From Lachnospiraceae bacterium (lineage in GTDB: Bacteria > Bacillota > Clostridia > Lachnospirales > Lachnospiraceae): a stretch of 64,000 nt of DNA. This document shows positions 11,701-16,423 of this stretch, piece after piece (the first letter of the stretch is position 1; each line of letters opens with the position of its first letter). The stretch spans positions 1 to 64,000 of the forward strand of contig JAKSRW010000015.1 in the NCBI GenBank assembly GCA_024403355.1, written 5' to 3'. Both the position numbers and the translations under genes were made by a program. The notes beneath the pieces were generated by a model. It made no database searches, was not told where the DNA came from, and worked only from the letters and a program-made list of their open reading frames with translations.

Positions 11701-14700
11701 CCTTATTTGTTACCGTTGCAGAAGCCTCATCATATAAAAGCATAGAATAGTTGCCCTCAACAATCAGGCTGCCGCCATTCACCTTTATATCACCGCCGAC
11801 ATGGATTAAATCACCCTTGATAACTAAGGTATGACCATTCAGATTCAGCTCGCCATCACCAAGAATAAGTGTATCCTCAACCGTCTCATCCTCAGTCAGA
11901 GTCCATCCGTAAACTGCGTTGTCAGAGCCAAAGAATACCTTATTTCCGTTTCTGATTAACTCAGTACATTTTACTGCTCCCGAGAAATGAACACCTTCGT
12001 TACTCTCGTTCTTTGTCTCAACAGTAATAAAGTTTGTTTCTTCAGGAATTACTACGTTCTGACGCTTATTACCACAGAAAATGATTTTTGCATTATTACT
12101 GAAATAGCCGGTATTTGTCATGGTAAGATTACCCTCTAATTCAATGGTTCCATACCACTGATAAAGATAGCCGTAATCCTTTCCAAGATTAATATTTCCA
12201 TTTACATGTACAATTGATCCGTTTCCATATGTACCAAAACTTGCATATCGGTCTCTACTCTCTACATTTCCTTCTACAGTAAGTTTTCCCTTTACATATA
12301 AATTGCTGCTGTAATTAAGATATACATTTCCTGTAACAGTATGTGTACCATTTAAATAAACGCCTTCACTGATTATAAGGTCTCCATGATAAACATTATC
12401 TGTAAATGTAGCATTCTCCCCTAAATCAATGTATCCGCCTACCTCATGACCATTATCATTGATATTTCCTGTAACTATTACTACATCACTGCTTGTATCA
12501 AATGTAACCGCCTTATCAGTCTCATTTGTTATCTCTACGTTCTGAAGTCTTGAGTATGAATATGTCTTTCTGCTTGACTGAAAATATACCTTCTGTGCAC
12601 CTTCACCACTAAGCTTTAATGTATGTGTACCTGATGCATTGAAGTTTTCGTCATGGTTATTGTATACATAGAAGTCTCCCTTGACCTCCATAATACCGGC
12701 TGTCAGATAACCTGCATGGCTGACATTTGACATGGTGTAGAATCCGCCATTTACAAGAACTCGGCCATCCTTATTTGTCATTGAAAGCCTACCACTGCTC
12801 TTGCTGTACTTATAGGGATCTGTCTCCTTTGTTGCCGCATCTGTATTCTCTGTTCTTTCCTGAATTCTGTAGTCTCCATTTACCACAAGACTGCCCGAAC
12901 CCACCTTAACAGTGCCTGCATACTGAATCAGGTCTCCATTGACTATAAGTCTATGACCATTCAGGTCAAGTACTCCGTCCAGAAGTACCAAATCTCCTTC
13001 ATATGTCTCATCATCAGTAAGTGTCCATCCGAATTCACCTGCCAGGCTGCCATATGTAAGCTTACCGCTTGTGATGATCAGACTATCCTTGGCAAATACT
13101 GTCTCTGAATATACTCCCTCTTCACTTGTATTTGCTATTTCAACTGTAATAAAATGAGTGGTATCAGGCACCTTAATTGTCTGTTTCTCTGCTCCACAAA
13201 ATACGAGCTTTGCATCATTACTGAAAGAGCCTGTATTTGTCATGGTAAGATTACCCTCTAATTCAATGGTTCCATACCACTGATAAAGATAGCCGTAATC
13301 CTTTCCAAGATTAATATTTCCATTTACATGTACAATTGATCCGTTTCCATATGTACCAAAACTTGCATATCGGTCTCTACTCTCTACATTTCCTTCTACA
13401 GTAAGTTTTCCCTTTACATATAAATTGCTGCTGTAATTAAGATATACATTTCCTGTAACAGTATGTGTACCATTTAAATAAACGCCTTCACTGATTATAA
13501 GGTCTCCATGATAAACATTATCTGTAAATGTAGCATTCTCCCCTAAATCAATGTATCCGCCTACCTCATGACCATTATCATTGATATTTCCTGTAACTAT
13601 TACTACATCACTGCTTGTATCAAATGTAACCGCCTTATCAGTCTCATTTGTTATCTCTACGTTCTGAAGTCTTGAGTATGAATATGTCTTTCTGCTTGAC
13701 TGAAAATATACCTTCTGTGCACCTTCACCACTAAGCTTTAATGTATGTGTACCTGATGCATTGAAGTTTTCGTCATGGTTATTGTATACATAGAAGTCTC
13801 CCTTGACCTCCATAATACCGGCTGTCAGATAACCTGCATGGCTGTTTGATGAACGTGTGATAAAGCTACCGCCAACCTGAACCCGGTCATTAGCATTAGT
13901 CATTTTCAAAATACCGGTACTTACATCATAAGAATATGCCCCATTTACCATAGAACGAGAAGCAATAATGTAATCACCTGAAACATTCAGGCTTCCGCCA
14001 TCAACGTAAACCATTCCGCCATACTGAACAAAATCACCATTAACAGTAAGTGAATGACCGTTCAGATCAAGAGTACCTGCACCAAGGATATAATCTCCTG
14101 TAATCTCTACATCCTCTGTCAGTGTATAACCCTGATTAACGATTTCTCCACCATAAGTAAATTTGCAGTTGTTTAAAATAAATGATGAAGCATTAATAGG
14201 TGCATTTGCATTTACACCCTCCTTGCTGGTATTCATCAGTTCAACATCCGCAAAAGTTCTGGTGTTACCAAGAATATTAATATTCTGTAAACCACTACCA
14301 TTAAAAATCACTGCATTTGAACCCGCTGCGTAAAATCCCTGTGACGCATAAAGGTTACCCGCTAAATAAATAGTACCATTGGTAAAGCCCTGATAATATT
14401 CACTGGCATATGTATAAACATTAAAATCCCCATTAACGTTCAGAGTGTCATTCGCATTGTTCATCTGCACTCTACCACCATTTTCAATAGTGAATGAACC
14501 ATAGTTGTTGAATTCACCACCATTTAAACTAACGAGGGTATTATACTTTAATGTTGTATTTTTGCATACATTAAGTACATGACCATTTAAATCGAGCGAC
14601 CTTGAATTAACAGTCAAAGAAAAAACAGTCATATCTGATGTAAGCTTATAGTCCGAATTAATCACCAGCTCAGCTATGGTTGACTCAGAAATTACACTTC

Positions 14701-15481
14701 CTCTTCCGATAATCATCTCTTCAGCATCACTGGCAATAATACTATACTCATATGATGTAGACGCTGCAGTATTATAATCACAGTACTGTGTAGCCTCTCC
14801 ACCTAAAGAAGCTACTTTAACTCCATTACGAAGTACATCATATCTTGAAGTGCCCTCCAATGAACTCCATGATACAACAATATTCTGGCTGTTCTGAATA
14901 ATACTGCCTGATAACACCATATCAGCTACAGTTTCTGCCTCTCCGGCATAAATAATATAGGACCTGTCAATAAGCTCCTTAACTGCGGTATCAAAAACAG
15001 TTGAACTAAGTCGGTCTGCTGCACCTGCAGTTGATGCATTATTTCCATACATCCAATACTGGTCACTGCCGACATACCAGGTTCTTCCCATATGTTCAAT
15101 TGTTTTAATGCTATTGAACACATTATTACCATAATTAGTTGTGTATGTTACTGCTTCCGCACTCTCATATGAAACAACCACCGGTCCTGAATATGTTCCA
15201 TTATACATGTAGCCAACTACGGCATCACCATCATTGACCTTAGTAAAAGTTCTGCCACTGATAGTAGCCAAAAGTGTTCCGGCTTCACTCACATGACCCT
15301 TTCCAAGCTTGTAAACTATGGGTGCGTCCTTACCTGAAACATCTGATGAATCGCCATTATCTTCATTTAATTCATCAGCCCAGGCTGAGAAGAGATTTCC
15401 CTGCGGAAAATCACCTAATACAAGAACTAAAGCAATGATAATCGCAATAATTCGCTTTAACACCACTCTTCTCTTCCTCAT
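2738..15481 (-). CDS. Giant secreted multidomain surface protein (adhesin-like, with FN3, DUF285, lipase-like and LRR5 domains)
   Basis: One intact frame of 4247 residues. A signal peptide spans residues 1-36. Residues ~270-1500 hold repeated beta-helix-like modules built around DLNGH.L.V.GD motifs, including a ~204-residue segment present twice without change. Residues ~1562-2535 are a chain of fibronectin type III/Ig-like domains. A PKD domain (~2543-2623) and a carboxypeptidase-regulatory-like domain (~2628-2700) follow. Residues ~3063-3227 are DUF285 surface repeats. A region at ~3290-3690 holds GYSRGG (near 3464), a lipase-type nucleophile elbow. An InlB-B-like repeat (~3841-3912), a Thr/Pro linker (~3913-4013) and BspA-like LRR5 repeats close the protein. 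No LPXTG or SLH anchor is seen, so attachment to the cell is unexplained. The gene stands alone under a c-di-GMP-I riboswitch. Adhesion or polymer binding is inferred; the lipase activity is only suggested by the motif. Confidence 0.9.
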   Translation of the reverse strand: MRKRRVVLKRIIAIIIALVLVLGDFPQGNLFSAWADELNEDNGDSSDVSGKDAPIVYKLGKGHVSEAGTLLATISGRTFTKVNDGDAVVGYMYNGTYSGPVVVSYESAEAVTYTTNYGNNVFNSIKTIEHMGRTWYVGSDQYWMYGNNASTAGAADRLSSTVFDTAVKELIDRSYIIYAGEAETVADMVLSGSIIQNSQNIVVSWSSLEGTSRYDVLRNGVKVASLGGEATQYCDYNTAASTSYEYSIIASDAEEMIIGRGSVISESTIAELVINSDYKLTSDMTVFSLTVNSRSLDLNGHVLNVCKNTTLKYNTLVSLNGGEFNNYGSFTIENGGRVQMNNANDTLNVNGDFNVYTYASEYYQGFTNGTIYLAGNLYASQGFYAAGSNAVIFNGSGLQNINILGNTRTFADVELMNTSKEGVNANAPINASSFILNNCKFTYGGEIVNQGYTLTEDVEITGDYILGAGTLDLNGHSLTVNGDFVQYGGMVYVDGGSLNVSGDYIIASRSMVNGAYSYDVSTGILKMTNANDRVQVGGSFITRSSNSHAGYLTAGIMEVKGDFYVYNNHDENFNASGTHTLKLSGEGAQKVYFQSSRKTYSYSRLQNVEITNETDKAVTFDTSSDVVIVTGNINDNGHEVGGYIDLGENATFTDNVYHGDLIISEGVYLNGTHTVTGNVYLNYSSNLYVKGKLTVEGNVESRDRYASFGTYGNGSIVHVNGNINLGKDYGYLYQWYGTIELEGNLTMTNTGSFSNDAKLVFCGAEKQTIKVPDTTHFITVEIANTSEEGVYSETVFAKDSLIITSGKLTYGSLAGEFGWTLTDDETYEGDLVLLDGVLDLNGHRLIVNGDLIQYAGTVKVGSGSLVVNGDYRIQERTENTDAATKETDPYKYSKSSGRLSMTNKDGRVLVNGGFYTMSNVSHAGYLTAGIMEVKGDFYVYNNHDENFNASGTHTLKLSGEGAQKVYFQSSRKTYSYSRLQNVEITNETDKAVTFDTSSDVVIVTGNINDNGHEVGGYIDLGENATFTDNVYHGDLIISEGVYLNGTHTVTGNVYLNYSSNLYVKGKLTVEGNVESRDRYASFGTYGNGSIVHVNGNINLGKDYGYLYQWYGTIELEGNLTMTNTGYFSNNAKIIFCGNKRQNVVIPEETNFITVETKNESNEGVHFSGAVKCTELIRNGNKVFFGSDNAVYGWTLTEDETVEDTLILGDGELNLNGHTLVIKGDLIHVGGDIKVNGGSLIVEGNYSMLLYDEASATVTNKASLGNLIMQSADDSVIINGNWNVNSVDSMAADIVNGRIEVKGNIVQYGSNPITMSGDSTLVLSGLEKQSISGSLVSVFANVVNNNLSGLTLSTAITVTKSMADNGKKVTGTVNVSKLSILNEGSFSGNVVLNAVNSYSGDLTIDGTLTIDKALTLGEGVINVSSLTVNDKLDTGKSSIYCSGNMVVQNNGLLIMTESNAYVRVIGNFSMTSYNNHSGYLTDGVLELRGNFSQANYTNFIATKNHQTVLAKKLVGNRTYVQQITFSNNAGTTRFNKLILKKIDDYYKFSPEAKKIANEIIKDIVDDEAPTQVTGLIASDVTAAKITLNFDASTDNIAISAYAIYRDGVKVNQSSTTEYVDKNLEPDKEYAYVIYAFDNEGNYSEPSDALKVKTLKDTEAPAAVSDLSLYTRTGKSLTLSWKPSVDNVGVVGYTLYKNGSVLAENLTGTSYKDSDVEVGKAYSYTVLAHDKSGNVSSAGNVVETSVALPEFVYVSPDDKSEYGSDSIEIVARFKNVGNSTGNTVKLEYYDGESWKSVTKNALNQKAYNSSTLYVSYNWDIRTLELPENVKIKYTLTDSEGSTAVKTVSFKLDRVAPAVPAQFKGLSVNSTVKLEWVPSISADCTGYRVYRKLSTDAKYELITSINNGKQSMYTDSSVEENREYSYQIEAFDKFNNTSEKATVVVTTDVDKEAPVVTAILPSTVRVNGLINLNVEAKDNREVARVYLQIREEEADSWTDLGSAEYINGKAVYGFDSTSVSDGIYLINAYAEDVSGNKSTVEFTRRYEIDNTGIAKLDIKASEITAVSVRLDWNDATETDFAYFLVEKYNGTEFTELTKVTNKLGYYAVGLKPDTEYSFRVVGYDNLGNRGIPSEAVTITTVDDVTAPAITAIGPAKSYYKDSLNLYVSAVDDHEIAKAVFSASRDGVSFEEIATVIAENASTSNTLRYTYDITSLAEGDLFIKYEVYDKAGNKNVLTNEGEEIIGQVIIDRTAPHQVTGLKVLSDDGYVQLGWDDATKKDSDIRGFKIYRADANTGSYKVICAETNTINYIDNNVTRGKDYLYMVAAIDIAGNVGEQSTAVNASIKADTDKPLVSCIYPISGSTLGQNPKIEAGVQDKNALKSVFFEYSTAEDPDIWVTIDTVNTSERVLLAGVNWNTEGLSDGEYNVRVYAIDVAGNTSDVFTASYQLDVTAPAKPVIKAETDHMKINLTITCDKSGDFDHYEIYRKKVGESEVKLLDIKTETYSDESVDSNVSYSYRVAAVDINGNKSWSETVQAYADDVDVIAPVAVLGDVITGVVGREVRFDGTASTDNKRIVSYEWLIDGSVALSGATCTYIFNTAGSHSVKLTVSDEAGNSASANAQVMIYEQKSSGSASIHVTDAYGSGLGGAYIYFKKSDGEVYSAVTDAFGYIEVSGMAGTYNIAAYKNGYLPADIDANLSQYEQNNYQISLKKDDLIVGELTVRRMTLEEMEKAGVDFSNPANYDKLVFNLSVKLEKDTFFYDFVVGRNESVTKPVSGSHGGHSSITVTNVSPKPDLPVIIYVNTTQTVSWLKEMYEVQLGVLNQADSQYVIQNSVARLNLPSGLSLAALSNRKQSLTVGMGSIAGQQKKYTTWIVKGDENGEYQLTADFLGTLMPFNAPVSAHFVANTSIEVLGGEGLHIYVMPASSLRIGEKYKIRYAIVNESKDRSFYNLSFEMRDTDGSVEVDFEETAEDVYGYSSCDGKTVAIKELAPGKALYATYTTETVISNVNVSYPEDLIYYNLVQKSIQTLEGKNLGVKVTFGQYPKPVKFRVDGEIDEEWGHIKWWIDGSTLYVEGTGDYLNPDATSSWKSAPWCQYAGHISKAIVDLKDTTVAYKMFEGCNALRSVDFSKFTTSKIKTMYAMFKDCSLLSSIDMSTLYSYQLTNCEAMFSGCSKLKSVDFKGFTMTNVENVMSMFLNCSSLEEIDMSTLNCKKVSKTVRMLEGCDSLNKVVSPKSTGTGNISLPVESNTDNAWFIENGTKKTYVKQIVSGQTQSHVYVRNSIRMKYGSDYGQKAMSFAYRTYDDNLASYDYSIDFNDFFKSSYNYQHSLIKASIRTAISAFDISSISSLDGFYNIKKLMTDLDFDVNSLKFQYPAPSYNSIGYAIGNRKIINSSTGKESTLILVAIRGGGYGVEWGGNFNVGDNSSTNHDGFNDAANQVLLALNKYISTYKEEFSEEVKFWVVGYSRGGATTNLICSKIINGRIDAFDVSSEDVFGFCFECPRTTTAPACSAKKYNGIKCIVNPIDFVPLVPMNNGASWLFERYGITYTTTSLNDPNYSSKYMSMVSQYLNIVKAQPMHTTDYTSAVAKNIRERIGDFNSQEDYNKNVFINMANNVVDRDTYVSKLQDSMIVAMGEFLGNNKAIDLSSWGSILLNKKYFKNTKVVKWAISDMEVIQCGHFPELCLAWIDSQTQLGSYTYTIGTVKCPVDVKVYDEDDKLVAYIKDNVSQEIEGGLITRVEDDKKIIIMPTEKTYRFEMKAYDDGKVNFSCTTVTDPDGVVTNHIVYPEVDVKVGDVLTSYVCANEKTNADGISEVVLSCNYKNDDVETISPVLAQSGENIERYFVNVDANDFEMGEVTGQDYYLYGNICSISAIANEGYEFVAWEQNGAVISTDETYRINVKGDMKVTAKFRKIDEKTPTVTPEVTDAPTSTPGGTTPTVTPGVTDAPTSTPGGTTPTVTPGVTDAPTSTPGGTTPTVTPGVTNVPTATPTVTPGVIVTPAVTPTQEPADESGSGKNDNTVTGTPAQPDNNQDDKENSSTDAPEKIVIKVGNKFVGADGNTYKFVSVKGKDGAKVNAVSLVELKKQTSKVVIPDTVKLNGKTFRVTSIGSKVFRKNTKLTSVVLGKYITELANYQFSGCVNLKKVTLNANLISIGKYAFNKCKKLTGITLPSKLTVVSGKAFAGCSAINKIVINSTKLKTSNVGSKVFSSISKNAKIYVPEKMFKKYTEMLRNSGVPKTVKISSIKKK
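3549..3719 (-). repeat. 57 bp tandem repeat coding for a Thr/Pro linker
   Basis: Three near-identical 57 bp units starting at 3549, 3606 and 3663, with a partial fourth from 3720. Each encodes 19 residues of the type PTVTPGVTDAPTSTPGG. This is a flexible, probably exposed stalk before the C-terminal LRR domain, and its copy number is likely to vary between strains. Confidence 0.9.
12111..12722 (-). repeat. 612 bp direct repeat, copy inside the giant gene (C-terminal-side copy)
   Basis: By eye, this stretch is identical base for base to 13233-13844, 1122 bp (374 codons) away. It codes for about residues 921-1124 of the giant protein. Flanking modules are only similar, so the identity marks a recent duplication or gene conversion. 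Confidence 0.92.
13233..13844 (-). repeat. 612 bp direct repeat, copy inside the giant gene (N-terminal-side copy)
   Basis: Partner of 12111-12722; it codes for about residues 547-750. Because the spacing is an exact multiple of three, recombination between the copies would remove or add 374 residues in frame. Confidence 0.92.
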
Positions 15482-15543
15482 CTTGCAATACCTCTTTCAT
15501 AAAGATTAATTCAAAACTTCCATACGAAATCCCCGTTTTAGGC

Positions 15544-15589
15544 AAAAAAACAGCTGCAATACTCATTTAATAAATGAGCGTTGCAGCTG
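15544..15589 (-). terminator. Riboswitch expression platform: intrinsic terminator
   Basis: On the minus strand CAGCTGCAA pairs with TTGCAGCTG, with an inner CTCATTTA/TAAATGAG stem, followed by seven T residues. It lies directly 3' of the c-di-GMP aptamer and about 60 bases before the start codon of the giant gene, so it would stop transcription of that gene unless prevented. Confidence 0.9.
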
Positions 15590-15676
15590 AACTATCATAT
15601 CAGAGATGCATTCAAATCTCTTTACTTAGACTTCTCGCTTTGCGTCCAAACGTTTCCGTATGTTTGCCACGCAATA
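15583..15676 (-). promoter_or_regulatory. Cyclic di-GMP-I (GEMM-I) riboswitch aptamer
   Basis: Read on the minus strand, the segment has the family's conserved core: GGCAAAC, then a stem capped by a GAAA tetraloop (15653-15656), then GGACGCAAAGC (15637-15647). The tetraloop receptor follows as CUAAG (15625-15629) with UAUG (15596-15599), separated by an AGAGAU/AUCUCU hairpin. This is the known architecture of class I c-di-GMP riboswitches. The probable closing helix (UUGCG near 15671-15675 with UGCAA near 15583-15587) uses bases of the terminator's 5' arm. If so, ligand binding would disrupt the terminator and turn the gene on; that direction is inference. Confidence 0.85.
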
Positions 15677-15680
15677 TACT

Positions 15681-15709
15681 ATCATAGACAATATGCATAT
15701 GTCAACAAA
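15681..15709 (-). promoter_or_regulatory. Probable promoter of the riboswitch and giant protein gene
   Basis: A TATGAT -10 (15681-15686) is preceded at about 16 bases by TTGTTG. Transcription would start near 15674, right at the 5' strand of the aptamer. An overlapping TTGACA (15700-15705) with TAGTAT is also possible, but it would start transcription inside the aptamer. Confidence 0.5.
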
Positions 15710-15922
15710 ATTGATTCGCATCCTAATTAACTAATTATTAACTTTTTATAAACCCACACTGTGTCCCTTAATCTACCCTGTAATCAGTAAATGCCATCAG
15801 TTAATTGCCTTTGCTGCTGCAATATGTGTCTTCACTTTCCAGAGGTTACCGTTTAAAAATTTTATCACACATAAGCTAATCATAGCAACTACTATCCTGC
15901 CCTGCGCCCTGCATGTGTCCGA
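15710..15922. other. Gene-free AT-rich stretch
   Basis: No convincing gene, RNA or repeat is seen between the promoter of the giant gene and the tandem repeat block. Confidence 0.6.
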
Positions 15923-16158
15923 GTACAATGTTTGAACCTTCGCTCAGTTATCTTAGGCCCGGCAGCCCCATTATCCGAGGCTAATCTAAGGAGGTGCGTT
16001 TGGTTCTCTTAGCCTTGCGCCCCTGTATATAAAGATCCGGGTGCAATATTGAGCCTTCGCTCAGTTATCTTAGGCCCGGCAGTCCCATTATCCGAGGCTA
16101 ATCTAAGGAGGTGCGTTTGGTTCTCTTAGCCTTGCGCCCCTGTATATAAAAAACCGGG
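15923..16158. repeat. Two tandem ~118 bp intergenic repeat units
   Basis: Units 15923-16040 and 16041-16158 lie head to tail and differ at only a few bases, mostly at their left ends. Each contains internal inverted segments (TCTTAGGCC against GGCTAATCTAAGG) and ends in GCGCCCCTGTATATAAA. No frame is conserved. A related segment in inverted orientation lies at about 16284-16325 (RC contains GGCCCGGCAGCCCCATT). The function is unknown. Confidence 0.85.
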
Positions 16159-16369
16159 TGCGTCCCGCCGTCCATGGAGGGACGGCACGGTGCAGGGGCG
16201 GACACGGATGTCCGCCTTGCACCGCAGCACACGGATACGACGGGGACGCAAGGCTTAGTGAACCCGCACCCTCCGCCCGAATTTGCCTCGGACAATGGGG
16301 CTGCCGGGCCGTAACAAGGAGTCCCCTGAGGGGACCGGGTGGGGCGCCGTGCCGTAGCAAGGGGCTCTC
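16159..16369. other. GC-rich intergenic segment with hairpins and an inverted repeat fragment
   Basis: Base composition is clearly richer in G and C than its surroundings. Hairpins such as GGCGGACA/TGTCCGCC and GTCCCCTGAGGGGAC are visible. The part at 16284-16325 is an inverted, diverged piece of the tandem unit next to it. Overlapping small frames on both strands have no RBS and an arginine/proline-rich composition typical of chance frames. Confidence 0.65.
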
Positions 16370-16404
16370 AAAAAAATCCCCCGGCTGCATCAGCAGTCGG
16401 GGGA
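16370..16404 (-). terminator. Intrinsic terminator of the aromatic/acyl-CoA ligase gene run
   Basis: On the minus strand a 12 bp stem (TCCCCCGACTGC with GCAGCCGGGGGA, one G-U pair) is followed by seven T residues, 20 bases past the acyl-CoA ligase stop codon. Confidence 0.9.
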
Positions 16405-16423
16405 CCAAAGTCCAAGGACCAAA

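Noticed and set aside
11346..11750. 134-codon plus-strand frame opposite the giant gene
   Set aside because: It is a shadow of the real minus-strand frame, with no RBS and no recognisable domain.
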